A stretch of 64,000 nucleotides of DNA from Bacteroidetes bacterium HGW-Bacteroidetes-7 (GCA_002842465.1 PHDA01000008.1:19349-83348); one strand, 5' to 3'; shown: positions 8,399 through 17,999, counted from the stretch's first letter. Translations and numbers: made by a program. The notes: generated from the sequence alone by a model not told the origin.

Positions 8399-11300
8399 AT
8401 GAAAATATACGAAAGTGCAGTAAAAAAACCGGTTACCACGGCCCTCATATTTGTGGGGATAATGGTATTTGGTCTCTTCTCTTTCTCAAAACTTTCGGTT
8501 GACCTCTATCCCGAAATAGAGCTCAATGCGGTTATGGTAATGACCACATACTCCGGAGCGAGTGCATCCGATATTGAGCAGAATGTGACCAAGAGAATGG
8601 AGATGTCCCTGAGTACAGTATCTGACCTAAAAAAGATTACATCTGTCTCAAAGGATAATATCTCAATGATTACAGTTGAGTTTGAGTATGGGACAGATAT
8701 GACCGAAGCGGTGAACGATATCCGCTCTGTTATAGATATGCTCAGGAACTTTCTTCCTGAGGGGGTTGAAAATCCTGTAATTCTCAAATTTAACTCAACA
8801 ATGATTCCTGTTGCCTTCATATCTGCAAGAACATCACAGAATGTGCAAGGGCTGTATAAAATTCTCGAAGATAAAGTAGGTAACCCCATTAATCGTATAG
8901 ACGGGGTAGCCTCAGTCTCAATTTCGGGAGCTCCGCAAAGAGAGATTCAGGTATTAACCGATCCAAGAAAACTTGAGGCTTACAGGCTTACAGTTGAGCA
9001 AGTTGCAGGTGTTCTTGCAATGGAGAACAGAAATGTTCCTGGTGGAAATATCGACATCGGGTCGGAGACCTTCTCTGTTAAAGTTGACGGTGAGTTTAAA
9101 TCTAGTGACGAAATCAAGGAAATTATTGTAGGAAGCTTTAACGGGCGCAGTATCTACATTAAAGATATTGCCACAGTTAAAGATACCCTTAAAGAGCGTG
9201 CCACAGAAGTATTGACCAACGGTGAGAGGGCTGCAACAATTGTGGTTCAGAAACAGTCCGGAGCAAACGTGGTAGATATTGCCAATAAGATACAGTTGGA
9301 ACTGGAGAGGATTAAACCACTTCTTCCTCCTGACATTCAACTGGAGATGATTATGGATACTTCGGAATTTATAAAGGGAAGTATAGGGTCACTTACAGAA
9401 ACAGTGCTTCTTGCAGGCCTGTTTGTAATGATAGTGGTACTTTTCTTCCTGGGAAGATGGAGGGCTACCTTTATAATCATACTTACAATTCCGGTTTCGC
9501 TGATTGCTGCATTCATCTACCTGATGATATCGGGCAATACTCTGAATATTATATCGTTAAGCTCATTATCCATAGCAATTGGTATGGTGGTAGATGATGC
9601 TATTGTGGTACTTGAGAATATAACATCGCATATTGAGAAGGGCAGTAAACCTAAGGATGCAGCAATTTATGCCACAAATGAGGTGGCGGTTGCGGTAATT
9701 GCATCAACCCTTACAATTGTAGCGGTATTCTTCCCGTTGACAATGGTTTCGGGGCTTGCAGGTATAATGTTTAAACAACTTGGTTGGATTGTTACCATAA
9801 TCATAACAGTTTCAACAATTGCAGCTCTTACCCTTACGCCAATGCTTAGTTCAAAAATGCTCAGAAAGGATCCTAAGAGAAGTAAGGCATTCATGTTCTT
9901 TTACGCACCAATAGAAAGAGGGCTTGATGGACTAGACAGGGCATACGAAAGATTCCTTACCTGGGCACTTGGCCACAGACTTCTTGTAATCTTTTCGGCA
10001 TTAGCCCTCTTTGTATCAAGTCTTTTGCTCCTTACCAGGGTTGGAACGGACTTTTTCCCCGCAGTGGACAATTCTCAAATCGGGGTTACAGTAGAACTTC
10101 CGGTTGGAACAAGGGTTGAACACTCAAGAGAACTCAACCAATATCTGTACAGCCAATGGAAAGATAAATACCCTGAAATTGAGGTAATGTCAACCACAAT
10201 GGGACAATCAGACGGGTCAAACATCTTCCTTTCTATGGGTAATTCAGGTACACATCTCATCTCATATACAATGAAGATGACACATGTCAACTCAAGAAAA
10301 AGGGATATATTCGAGATTTCTGACCTTATTAGGAAAGATCTAGAAGCAATTCCTGAGATCTACCGTTTTGAGGTAATGCCCGGAGGATCAAATGAGGGTA
10401 TGGGTACCGGAGGCTCTTCTCTGGAGATGAATGTACTTGGTTACAACATGGAGGATGCTGAGGCGGTTGCACATCAGGTTGCCGAAATAATGAAGGGCAC
10501 AGAGGGTCTTAGAGATGTAAAACTCAGTCGTGAGAACTACATGCCTCAGCTTAAGGTTCAGTTTGACAGAGCCAAACTTGCTTTGAACGGAATAAGTCTT
10601 ACCAATGCAGCTACAGCCGTAAGAAACAGAATCAATGGTATAATTACTACTCAGTTCAGAGAAGATGGCGATGAGTACGATATTGTTGTAAGAAATGAAA
10701 TAAAATTCAGATCCAACATAGATGATGTCAGGGCTATATTGCTGTACAATAATCAAGGTAGGGCTATCAGATTAAGTGAAGTTGCAGATGTTATAGAAGA
10801 TTTTGCACCTCCATCTATAGAGCACCTTGACAGAGAGAGAGTTGTTAAGATTACAGGATCGGTTTACAACAGACCACTTGGAGATATTGCGGCTGAAGTA
10901 ACAACAGCGGTAAATCAAATTACACTTCCGGCAAATATTGTGATTAAAACATCCGGAGCTTATGAAGAGCAGCAGGAGTCCTTTATGGACATGATAACTC
11001 TTTTGTTGCTTGTAATTATGCTTACATACATTGTGATGGCAGCTCAGTTTGAATCATTCAGGGACCCATTCATAATTATGTTCTCGCTGCCATTTGCTTT
11101 CACAGGAGTATTTGCCGCGCTATGGATAACCGGAACATCTCTAAGTCTTATTGCGCTGATTGGTGCTGTTATGCTTGTAGGTATTGTTGTAAAGAACGGT
11201 ATTGTGCTCATTGACTACATCAATCTCAACAAAGAGAGGGGAATGAGTATTATGAAGTCGGTTGTCTCAGGAGGTAAATCGAGGTTAAGACCTGTACTTA

Positions 11301-11527
11301 TGACAACTGTTACTACCATTCTGGGTATGGTTCCGATGGCTATTGGAATAGGCGAAGGTTCAGAGATATGGCAACCTATGGGTATTGCTATTATCGGAGG
11401 TCTTAGCGTATCTACTCTCTTAACTTTGGTTGTGATTCCAACTATTTATACATCACTTCATGTAAGGGAGATGTCTAAGAAGAGAAAAGCTCATGCAAAA
11501 GGACTCAAATTAAAAAATGCAAGATAA
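8399..11527 (+). CDS. RND-family efflux pump, inner-membrane permease
   Basis: At 1042 residues with about 12 membrane helices and two large periplasmic loops, this is a full-length AcrB/HAE1-type transporter driven by the proton gradient. The TM4 acidic pair is present (D399-D400 in 'GMVVDDAIVVLEN'), as is the 'FEYGTDMTEAVNDIRS' porter-domain segment. The C-terminal half has the 'VKNGIVLIDYIN' motif. Substrates cannot be told from the sequence; they may be drugs, bile acids or hydrophobic compounds. It is cotranscribed with tetR, the TolC protein and the adaptor, and its stop overlaps the next gene by one base. Confidence 0.94.
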   Translation: MKIYESAVKKPVTTALIFVGIMVFGLFSFSKLSVDLYPEIELNAVMVMTTYSGASASDIEQNVTKRMEMSLSTVSDLKKITSVSKDNISMITVEFEYGTDMTEAVNDIRSVIDMLRNFLPEGVENPVILKFNSTMIPVAFISARTSQNVQGLYKILEDKVGNPINRIDGVASVSISGAPQREIQVLTDPRKLEAYRLTVEQVAGVLAMENRNVPGGNIDIGSETFSVKVDGEFKSSDEIKEIIVGSFNGRSIYIKDIATVKDTLKERATEVLTNGERAATIVVQKQSGANVVDIANKIQLELERIKPLLPPDIQLEMIMDTSEFIKGSIGSLTETVLLAGLFVMIVVLFFLGRWRATFIIILTIPVSLIAAFIYLMISGNTLNIISLSSLSIAIGMVVDDAIVVLENITSHIEKGSKPKDAAIYATNEVAVAVIASTLTIVAVFFPLTMVSGLAGIMFKQLGWIVTIIITVSTIAALTLTPMLSSKMLRKDPKRSKAFMFFYAPIERGLDGLDRAYERFLTWALGHRLLVIFSALALFVSSLLLLTRVGTDFFPAVDNSQIGVTVELPVGTRVEHSRELNQYLYSQWKDKYPEIEVMSTTMGQSDGSNIFLSMGNSGTHLISYTMKMTHVNSRKRDIFEISDLIRKDLEAIPEIYRFEVMPGGSNEGMGTGGSSLEMNVLGYNMEDAEAVAHQVAEIMKGTEGLRDVKLSRENYMPQLKVQFDRAKLALNGISLTNAATAVRNRINGIITTQFREDGDEYDIVVRNEIKFRSNIDDVRAILLYNNQGRAIRLSEVADVIEDFAPPSIEHLDRERVVKITGSVYNRPLGDIAAEVTTAVNQITLPANIVIKTSGAYEEQQESFMDMITLLLLVIMLTYIVMAAQFESFRDPFIIMFSLPFAFTGVFAALWITGTSLSLIALIGAVMLVGIVVKNGIVLIDYINLNKERGMSIMKSVVSGGKSRLRPVLMTTVTTILGMVPMAIGIGEGSEIWQPMGIAIIGGLSVSTLLTLVVIPTIYTSLHVREMSKKRKAHAKGLKLKNAR

Positions 11528-11820
11528 TGAAAGCTGTAATGATAATATACAACCAGGCCCACTCAAGTGTGGTTATGGAAATTCTGGACAACTGTAACGT
11601 AAGGGGTTTTACCAAATGGGTTGATGTTCAGGGAAGAGGCTCTGTAAAGGGTGAGCCTCACTACGGAACCCATGCCTGGCCATCCAAAAATATGGCAATT
11701 CTGGCTGTTGTGCCCGAAGAGTTTCTGGCTCCTCTTCTAAAGGAGCTCAAAGCAGAAAATAACGCTGCAAAGGAACAAGGTATGAGAGCTTTTGTTTGGG
11801 AGGCAGAATCAGTTATTTAG
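11527..11820 (+). CDS. PG0541-family transporter-associated protein
   Basis: A 97-residue soluble protein resembling the PG0541 family, which is found in Bacteroidota directly behind RND pump genes. The sequence begins 'MKAVMIIYNQAHSSVVMEIL' and contains 'GRGSVKGEPHYGTHAWPSKN', with three conserved-looking His/Cys residues but no known catalytic motif. The fold suggested by its length and pattern is ferredoxin-like, resembling PII or NIL-type small regulatory proteins. Its start overlaps the pump stop by one base, so the two are made together. A role in sensing or modulating the pump is inferred from context only. Confidence 0.8.
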   Translation: MKAVMIIYNQAHSSVVMEILDNCNVRGFTKWVDVQGRGSVKGEPHYGTHAWPSKNMAILAVVPEEFLAPLLKELKAENNAAKEQGMRAFVWEAESVI

Positions 11821-11822
11821 TT

Positions 11823-11850
11823 AAGAGGGGCATAAGCCCCTCTTCTTTTT
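11823..11850 (+). terminator. Intrinsic terminator after the efflux operon
   Basis: AAGAGGGGC and GCCCCTCTT form a perfect 9-bp stem around an ATAA loop, followed by CTTTTT. It lies immediately after the stop codon of the PG0541-family gene and ends the operon. Confidence 0.9.
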
Positions 11851-11945
11851 ATGTTCCGTTTTATGCAGCTAAAAGCTTAATAGGATTTTTAAAAAAAACA
11901 TAGTAATTTAGCATCTCAAATGTTTAATTCTAAAAAAATCAAAAA

Positions 11946-12263
11946 ATGGCTATAGCAGTAAACGATTCAAATTTTAACGAAATAGTTATTAATTCAGATA
12001 AACCTGTACTGGTTGACTTCTGGGCTCCATGGTGCGGTCCTTGCCGCATGATTGCTCCAATAGTTGATGAACTGGCTGTTGAGTATGATGGTAAAGCAGT
12101 CATTACCAAGTGTGATGTTGACTCTAACGAGTCTATTCCTGTGAAATATTCAATCAGGAATATACCTACAATTCTTTTTTTCAAAAACGGAGAGCTAAAA
12201 GATAAAATTGTGGGGTCTACAACAAAGGCTGCAATTGCAGCCAAGCTAAACGATCTAATGTAA
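11946..12263 (+). CDS. trxA: Thioredoxin
   Basis: A cytoplasmic thiol-disulfide reductant of 105 residues, the usual length, without a signal peptide. The active site WCGPC is at residues 29-33 (C30, C33) in 'VDFWAPWCGPCRMIAP', and the cis-proline loop 'RNIPTILFF' is present. A weak -7 box, TAATTTAG at 11904-11911 with one mismatch to TAnnTTTG, lies upstream. It is followed after 7 bases by a beta-barrel protein gene, so it probably heads a four-gene unit running to 14438. Confidence 0.95.
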   Translation: MAIAVNDSNFNEIVINSDKPVLVDFWAPWCGPCRMIAPIVDELAVEYDGKAVITKCDVDSNESIPVKYSIRNIPTILFFKNGELKDKIVGSTTKAAIAAKLNDLM

Positions 12264-12270
12264 AAATAAA

Positions 12271-12867
12271 ATGAAAAAAATTGCGGTATTAGTATTAGGA
12301 ATCCTTATTCTGTCTGCATCGGCAACCGCTCAGTCAAAGTTTGGAGTAAAGGGTGGACTTAACTTCAACTCCCTAAAGGATATTTCAGATAATGTTGATG
12401 ATACCTGGGGCAAACAGACAGGTTATCATTTTGGAATCACATACCAGTTTAAGGTTCCTGTTATAGGTATTGGACTGCAGCCCGATCTCCTTTTTGTAAG
12501 GCAAGGCGCCGAGAATACAACAGGCCCTAATCAAAGTTTCTACCTTGATTATCTTACTCTTCCTCTAAATATTCAGCTTGGTCTGGATCTTTTGCTTATA
12601 AGGCCGTTTATAATGTTTTCTCCATACATTTCTTATGCTGTAGGAAAGGGAGATTCATTCGAAACAGCCGAATGGGACGATATAAACAGATTTGACTATG
12701 GTTACGGCATTGGTGCCGGTGTAGATATTTGGAAGCTCCAGGTTAGCGGAAAATATAACTGGGGTCTTGGGAAATTGCAGTCTGCAGGTGCAGGTGCTAT
12801 TAACGGGGAAACATTTTCAAATGCAAAACTGCAAGGCTTTCAGCTTTCAGTAAGTATAATGTTTTAA
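12271..12867 (+). CDS. Small outer-membrane beta-barrel (porin-family) protein
   Basis: The 198-residue protein has a cleavable signal peptide (about residues 1-20, 'LSASATAQ'). The mature part has alternating hydrophobic strands typical of an 8-stranded barrel, beginning 'SKFGVKGGLNFNSL' and ending in an aromatic 'LSVSIMF'. This matches the outer-membrane beta-barrel domain family common in Bacteroidota (PorT or OmpW-like). The exact role is unknown. It lies between trxA and a LOG-family gene with gaps of 7 and 12 bases, so cotranscription is likely even though the functions look unrelated. Confidence 0.85.
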   Translation: MKKIAVLVLGILILSASATAQSKFGVKGGLNFNSLKDISDNVDDTWGKQTGYHFGITYQFKVPVIGIGLQPDLLFVRQGAENTTGPNQSFYLDYLTLPLNIQLGLDLLLIRPFIMFSPYISYAVGKGDSFETAEWDDINRFDYGYGIGAGVDIWKLQVSGKYNWGLGKLQSAGAGAINGETFSNAKLQGFQLSVSIMF

Positions 12868-12879
12868 GCGTTTTAATAG

Positions 12880-13461
12880 ATGGGAAAACGAGTATGTGTT
12901 TACTGTTCATCCAGTAACATCCTTGAATCTAAATATACAGAGGCCGCCAGAGATTTTGCAAAGGCGGCTTCTTTACTAAATTACACCATTGTGTGCGGAG
13001 GTAGTATGAGAGGATTGATGGGTGTTATTATTGATACTGTTTTGGATAATGGGACAAGTGTTGAGGGGGTTATCCCCGGTTTTATGGGAGAGATGGAACT
13101 GCAACACCCAAATATGAAGCAGCTTGAAATTGTTGAAACAATGAGCAGACGCAAGGAACTTCTAAGGGAGGATACCGATGCAGTGGTTGCTTTTCCCGGA
13201 GGGCTGGGAACACTGGAGGAGTTTCTGGAAACATACACTCTTAAAAGGCTTGGTCAGTACGACGGAGCAGTAATAATCTTCAATCAAGATGGATTTTACA
13301 ATAAACTGATTGATCTTTTTGATTTTTTTGTTGAAAAAAACTGCCTTGGACAAAACTTTAGAGATAGTCTGATTGTTGTTGATACTGTTGAACAATTAAT
13401 AGATGCTATTGAGAACAGCAGCAGATCTGTACTTGAGGCAAAACACTATCTGCCCGCATAA
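12880..13461 (+). CDS. LOG-family protein (nucleotide 5'-monophosphate phosphoribohydrolase-like)
   Basis: A 193-residue Rossmann-fold protein of the TIGR00730/LOG group. Members cleave the N-glycosidic bond of nucleoside monophosphates, including cytokinin ribotides in some organisms. The signatures are present: 'CGGSMRGLMG' at 39-48, 'SRRKELL' at 89-95 and 'PGGLGTLEE' at 106-114, which form the active site. In a bacterium of this type the physiological substrate is more likely a purine nucleotide than a hormone. It ends 2 bases before the polyprenyl synthase gene. Confidence 0.88.
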   Translation: MGKRVCVYCSSSNILESKYTEAARDFAKAASLLNYTIVCGGSMRGLMGVIIDTVLDNGTSVEGVIPGFMGEMELQHPNMKQLEIVETMSRRKELLREDTDAVVAFPGGLGTLEEFLETYTLKRLGQYDGAVIIFNQDGFYNKLIDLFDFFVEKNCLGQNFRDSLIVVDTVEQLIDAIENSSRSVLEAKHYLPA

Positions 13462-13463
13462 TA

Positions 13464-14438
13464 ATGGAAATAAGCAAAATCCAGGATAGAATTAAAGGTG
13501 ATCTTTTAGAGGTCAATAATCTGATAAAGGAGAGCCTTGACAGCAATGTAGAGTTGCTCAATACAATTAACAGATACCTTTTTGAACTTAAGGGCAAGCA
13601 GATCAGGCCCATTTTAAGCCTTGTGTCGGCAAAGGCATGTGGTGTGCCCAATTCTCTTACAATTTCATGTGCCGCAGTTGCAGAGATGATACACACTGCA
13701 ACATTACTTCATGACGATGTTGCCGATAATTCTTCCCAGAGAAGAGGTTCTCCAACCGTACAAAATTTATACAGCAATGCATCATCTGTACTGACGGGCG
13801 ACTACTGGCTTTCAAAAGCACTCTCATTAATTGTAAAACAAAACAACCCCAGGGTAATGGGCTTCTTCACCAAAGCAGTAGAGGAGTTATCGGAGGGGGA
13901 ACTGTTTCAGATACAAAAAGCCTCTCGGCTCGATACTACCGAAGAGGACTACTATTATATTATCTCAAGAAAGACCTCGAGTCTTTTCATAGCCTCAGTT
14001 GCCAGTGCAGTCTATTCTGCAGGAGCATCTGAGAGCTTGATCTCAGACTTGAGCAGGTATGCATACCATCTTGGCATAGCATTCCAGATAAGAGACGATG
14101 TGTTTGATTATATGCCAGATCTTGATACAGGCAAGATGGCCGGAACAGATATTAAAGAGAAGAAGATTACCCTCCCGTTGATATGTGCATTTAAAAACAG
14201 TTCTACTGCAGAAAGAGATGAGATGTTAAAGTTCATCAAAGATACCGACGGAGATTCAAACTCGTTGGTAGATAAAACACTTGAATTTGTAAAGAGATTT
14301 TCCGGGATAGAATCCGCTCAAAACTCCCTGGCCGAACATTCAAGGTTAGCAATTGAGGCCCTGGATAATCTGGATGATTCTGAGTATAAAAAAGAGCTTG
14401 AGGCTCTTGCCATGTACGTTGGAAACAGGGTTGTTTAA
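13464..14438 (+). CDS. Polyprenyl diphosphate synthase (long-chain, isoprenoid quinone side chain)
   Basis: A trans-isoprenyl diphosphate synthase of 324 residues. Both Asp-rich motifs are intact: DDVAD at 84-88 within 'LLHDDVADNSSQRRG', and DDVFD at 211-215. The residues before the first motif ('MIHTATLLH') are small, which usually means a long product, such as the octaprenyl or heptaprenyl chain of menaquinone. It is the last gene of the trxA run, and its final 4 bases overlap the convergent DUF3109 gene. Confidence 0.9.
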   Translation: MEISKIQDRIKGDLLEVNNLIKESLDSNVELLNTINRYLFELKGKQIRPILSLVSAKACGVPNSLTISCAAVAEMIHTATLLHDDVADNSSQRRGSPTVQNLYSNASSVLTGDYWLSKALSLIVKQNNPRVMGFFTKAVEELSEGELFQIQKASRLDTTEEDYYYIISRKTSSLFIASVASAVYSAGASESLISDLSRYAYHLGIAFQIRDDVFDYMPDLDTGKMAGTDIKEKKITLPLICAFKNSSTAERDEMLKFIKDTDGDSNSLVDKTLEFVKRFSGIESAQNSLAEHSRLAIEALDNLDDSEYKKELEALAMYVGNRVV

Positions 14439-15022
14439 ATCTGCCCATCCAGCTCTATGGCTGCCTTTTCAAGTTTATCGTAAAACTCCACACCAAAAGC
14501 AAATATTATAGGTTCCCTCAAGAATTTATAAGCGGGAACTCCTTCACTCTTTCCTTTGGCAAATGCATCTTTACAGATGTGCCATTCGTGAAGATTCAGG
14601 GCTGTCATTCCGTTTGAAAGAGTTGAAACTCTTATGGGGTAAAGCCAGCAGGAAATTGGTTTTCTGAATTGACTTTTTCCATCTCTGTGGGACATCTCTA
14701 TGCCGCAGAAACAGTTGTCATCTTTGTCAAAAATGGTGTAGGCACACTCCTCGCCATCTATCAGCGGGGTAACCAGATCACCGTCTATATCCAGAACAAA
14801 GGGACCCGACTCCTGAACGGAGCGGATCCCCTCATCTCTGAGATATCTTTTAAAATTTGGGTATTCACTGCTTAATAAATCGCACTCCTCCTGTGAAAGT
14901 GGCGCTCCGCTGTCTCCAATTATGCAACATGCTCCATGGCATTTTGAAAGGTCGCAAATGAACTTCTCTGTTAGAATTGCGGAGGATACCAGAAAATTAT
15001 CAATCTCAATTATAGTGGTCAT
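14435..15022 (-). CDS. DUF3109-family cysteine-rich protein
   Basis: A 195-residue protein matching the DUF3109 family of Bacteroidota. It has a Cys cluster near residues 24-33 ('CDLSKCHGACC', with 'GDSGAPLS' after it), further Cys residues at 'ECAYTIFDKDDNCFCG' and 'CWLYPIR', and 'HEWHICKDAF' near the end. The arrangement suggests bound metal or an Fe-S cluster, as in the YkgJ/CxxxCxxCC type of proteins, but no activity is known to me. It follows the M16 peptidase gene by 23 bases on the same strand and is probably cotranscribed with it. Confidence 0.85.
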   Translation of the reverse strand: MTTIIEIDNFLVSSAILTEKFICDLSKCHGACCIIGDSGAPLSQEECDLLSSEYPNFKRYLRDEGIRSVQESGPFVLDIDGDLVTPLIDGEECAYTIFDKDDNCFCGIEMSHRDGKSQFRKPISCWLYPIRVSTLSNGMTALNLHEWHICKDAFAKGKSEGVPAYKFLREPIIFAFGVEFYDKLEKAAIELDGQI

Positions 15023-15045
15023 TAAGCAGTACAGTAGTTAGTTCT

Positions 15046-17862
15046 TTATTTCTTTTCGGCAGCTACACCGTTCATTATTATTTCAAACTGATTGCCCTGC
15101 TTGAACATCTCCTTCATAAAGTTCTGAAGTTTTTCAGGGGTAACAGCTTTAAGAGCAGTTTCATAAGTTGTGTGGAGGTCTTTACCAATCAGGTATCTGT
15201 TTGATATAGTACCAACCCAGTAACTGTTTTCTCTAAGGTTCTGAGTATAATTCTTGGTCATATACTCGACAGTCTTGTTAAAATCTTCTGTTTTTATGCC
15301 ATTTTCAAGAACAAGTCCTATCTCTTTGTAAGCTCTTGCAAGAAGTCTGTCTCTTAGAGCAACATCTGTATCAAAACCGAAAAGGAATGAGAAACTGTCT
15401 TCAGGATAGTAGCTAAGGCTCATGTTAACGCCAACACCGTATGTTCCTTGCTCTTCCTCACGGATAGTACGGGTGAATACCATATCGAATATCTGTTTGG
15501 TCATGCTGGCCATAATCTGATTTTCTACAGTATATGGAATCTTGCCGGTGTAAATAGAGTAGATTGTTGCCTTAGGTGTCTGCATCTCTTTTTCAAAGTG
15601 CTTCTGAACCTTGCCTTTCACCGGAACCATTCCAATGTTTTTCCAATCTTCTTTTTTGCCTTTGTTGCCCGGAAGTGATGCGATATATTTTTCAACCAAC
15701 GGTTTAAGGATAGCAGGGTCAATATTTCCAACAAATACGAATGTGAAATCGGCTGCATTTGCAAAACGTTCTTTTGCAAGATTCAGCGTTCTCTCATAAT
15801 CTACTTTGTCAAGCATCTCAATAGTAATCCTCTTTGCATAAGGGTTGTTGTTATAGAGATGTTTCTGAAGTGTGTCTGAGAATGCTGTCATTGGCTCAGC
15901 TGCTGCATTTTTAAGAGATGCCTCCATCCTTCCTTTATATGACAGGAATGCTTCGTCGTCTTTTCTGAGTGATGTAAAGTAAAGGTGAAGAAGCTGCATA
16001 AAGGTTTCAACATCTTTAGGAGAGCTGTTTCCGGTAAAGGCTTCGCTGCTTGCCCCTATTGCAGGGCGCAAACCTACCAATTTCCCAGCAAGCATCTTTC
16101 TTAAATCAGTTGCACTGAAATTGCCAAGACCACCAATTGTTACAAGGTCATTAATAACTTTTGTATTTATAACATCTGAGATATCTGTCAGTGAGTAACC
16201 ACCCCTGCTTACTGCCTGGAATGTAATCTGATCTTCTTTAAAGTCTGTCTTCTTAACTACAACTGTAGCACCGTTTGAAAGATTCCAAACAACTCCGCCA
16301 CTCATTGGCTCCGGAACCTCTGTAACAACTTTGCCCGGAGCAGGCTCTTTTGATATAAGTGGTTCATTTGAAACAGTCTCTTGATATGGTTCAAGTTGGT
16401 CGTCATGTGCATCTTTGAAAACAGCAAGCAGTTTATCGTTTTCAGGAATAACAATACCCTCTTTTCTTGGCATCATTACCGCAACAACAACATTCTCTTC
16501 TGTAGGAAGCGACATGGCGAAGGTGTTTATCTGCTCAAGAGGAATTGCCGGAGCAATCTGTTGCATCATGGCATACTCCATTTCAATACCTGGCAGAGCC
16601 TCTCCTGTAAGGAAGTGGTTCAGGATCTGGTCAACAAAGTATGAGTTGTTCAGTTTTTCTCTCTCTTTGAAGGTCTGATCAAGACGGCTGATGTAGTTTG
16701 CTTTTGCTCTCTCATATTCCGATGGAGTAAAGCCAAATCTCTTCACCTTTTCTGCTTCGTGAACTATAGCCCTGAGAGCCTCTTCAATTCCTCCGTCTTT
16801 TGCACCGGCTGAAATTCCAAATGATGCCTTTGTATTTGAAACAATAAAGTCACTGTGTGATGCAGAAGCCCTTGTAAACGGAGCGTTCGACTTTTGAGTA
16901 ATATCTGCAAGCCTTGAATTTAGCATCATTGTTGTCATGCTTTTAAGGTAATTGTTTACCAAAGATGCAACAGTCGGTCTGAATTGTTTAGGCATAACAT
17001 CATGCTTGTACATGAGCATAACGCTGGTTCCTGTAGCTTCAGGGTCAGTTACAACCGATACAAGCGGCTCCTTTGTGTCAGGAACTACAAATTCTTCTCT
17101 AACAGCAGGATTTTTTGGAGCAGGGATAGCTCCGAAAAGTTTTACAATTTGCTTTTCAATAGCTTCGGGATCAATATCTCCGACAACAATAATTCCCTGA
17201 AGATCCGGGCGATACCATTTACGGTAATATGATCTAAGCTCCTCGTAGGTGAAGTTGTCGATAACAGATACAAGCCCTCCGGGTAGTCTGTGAGCATATT
17301 TGCTGCCCGGCATAATTTCAGGAAGTAAAGCTTCAATCATTCTCATTTGCGCGCTGCTTCTGGTACGAAGTTCTTCGCGAATAACGCCCCTCTCTTTGTC
17401 AATGTCGTCTTCATTAAGAGAGATTGCATTTGACCAGTCATGAAGAATTAGAAGGCATGAGTCAATTATGCCCTGTCTGCTAACCGGTACCGCAGAGATA
17501 TTGTAAACGGTCTGGTCAACTGCTGTGTATGCATTCAGGTTTGCGCCGAATTTAACACCGATTGTCTCAAGCCATGAAATAATTTTGTTTTCAGGAAAAT
17601 TCTTTGTTCCGTTAAAAGCCATATGCTCCAGGAAGTGCGCCAGACCTCTCTGGTTCTCCTCTTCGAGTATAGCTCCTACCTTTTGTGCAATGAAAAATTC
17701 GGCCTGGCCTTTAGGTTCGGCGTTTTTCATTATGAAGTAAGTTAGTCCGTTGTCAAGTTTTCCGCTTTTTACCTTGGGGTCCAGCGGTAAAACCGGAGGC
17801 ATCTGCGCCATTAACCCAAAAGTGAGAAAAAGCGAGGCCACTATAAGAAATAGTCGTTTCAT
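15046..17862 (-). CDS. M16-family zinc metalloprotease (two-repeat, periplasmic)
   Basis: The 938-residue protein starts with a signal peptide (residues 1-19). It contains two M16 (pitrilysin/insulinase) repeats of about 450 residues. The inverted zinc motif HxxEH is at 76-80 ('HFLEH'), and the distal glutamate region 'ERGVIREEL' follows about 75 residues later, so the N-terminal repeat is catalytic. The second repeat lacks HxxEH and should form the other half of the peptide chamber. It probably degrades peptides in the periplasm. A -7 element at 17896-17903 lies 33 bases before the start. Confidence 0.92.
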   Translation of the reverse strand: MKRLFLIVASLFLTFGLMAQMPPVLPLDPKVKSGKLDNGLTYFIMKNAEPKGQAEFFIAQKVGAILEEENQRGLAHFLEHMAFNGTKNFPENKIISWLETIGVKFGANLNAYTAVDQTVYNISAVPVSRQGIIDSCLLILHDWSNAISLNEDDIDKERGVIREELRTRSSAQMRMIEALLPEIMPGSKYAHRLPGGLVSVIDNFTYEELRSYYRKWYRPDLQGIIVVGDIDPEAIEKQIVKLFGAIPAPKNPAVREEFVVPDTKEPLVSVVTDPEATGTSVMLMYKHDVMPKQFRPTVASLVNNYLKSMTTMMLNSRLADITQKSNAPFTRASASHSDFIVSNTKASFGISAGAKDGGIEEALRAIVHEAEKVKRFGFTPSEYERAKANYISRLDQTFKEREKLNNSYFVDQILNHFLTGEALPGIEMEYAMMQQIAPAIPLEQINTFAMSLPTEENVVVAVMMPRKEGIVIPENDKLLAVFKDAHDDQLEPYQETVSNEPLISKEPAPGKVVTEVPEPMSGGVVWNLSNGATVVVKKTDFKEDQITFQAVSRGGYSLTDISDVINTKVINDLVTIGGLGNFSATDLRKMLAGKLVGLRPAIGASSEAFTGNSSPKDVETFMQLLHLYFTSLRKDDEAFLSYKGRMEASLKNAAAEPMTAFSDTLQKHLYNNNPYAKRITIEMLDKVDYERTLNLAKERFANAADFTFVFVGNIDPAILKPLVEKYIASLPGNKGKKEDWKNIGMVPVKGKVQKHFEKEMQTPKATIYSIYTGKIPYTVENQIMASMTKQIFDMVFTRTIREEEQGTYGVGVNMSLSYYPEDSFSFLFGFDTDVALRDRLLARAYKEIGLVLENGIKTEDFNKTVEYMTKNYTQNLRENSYWVGTISNRYLIGKDLHTTYETALKAVTPEKLQNFMKEMFKQGNQFEIIMNGVAAEKK

Positions 17863-17895
17863 AAAATTTTTAATGATTTAATTTATTAGATAGTA

Positions 17896-17903
17896 CAAAT
17901 GTA
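17896..17903 (-). promoter_or_regulatory. -7 element for the M16 peptidase gene
   Basis: The minus strand reads TACATTTG, an exact TAnnTTTG match, 33 bases before the start codon. It is divergent from the promoter at 17912-17943. Confidence 0.5.
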
Positions 17904-17911
17904 ACTAATAT

Positions 17912-17943
17912 TTTGCATCCTAATTTAGTTTTTTATATTTTTG
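17912..17943 (+). promoter_or_regulatory. Promoter of the TPR-U32-holB-PSP1-gldH-trmB run
   Basis: TTTG at 17912-17915 and TATTTTTG at 17936-17943 are separated by 20 bases. The element ends 56 bases before the ATG at 18000. An apparent upstream start at 17913 lies inside the promoter and is therefore rejected. Confidence 0.6.
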
Positions 17944-17999
17944 CGATTACCCCTATACTGAAACTAATTATTTTTAATTTTCAATTTAATACTACACAA

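Noticed and set aside
8506..10756. Long minus-strand open frames (up to 128 codons) inside the RND pump gene
   Set aside because: They are antisense to a full-length, strongly conserved protein, have no promoter or family likeness and look like codon-usage shadows.
16200..17862. Loss of HxxEH in the second half of the M16 protein as a sign of gene decay
   Set aside because: Two-repeat M16 proteases usually keep only one active repeat; the frame is intact over 938 residues.
17913..17999. Upstream start adding 29 residues to the TPR protein
   Set aside because: The start lies inside the -33/-7 promoter and would bury the signal peptide behind a hydrophobic, unconserved extension.
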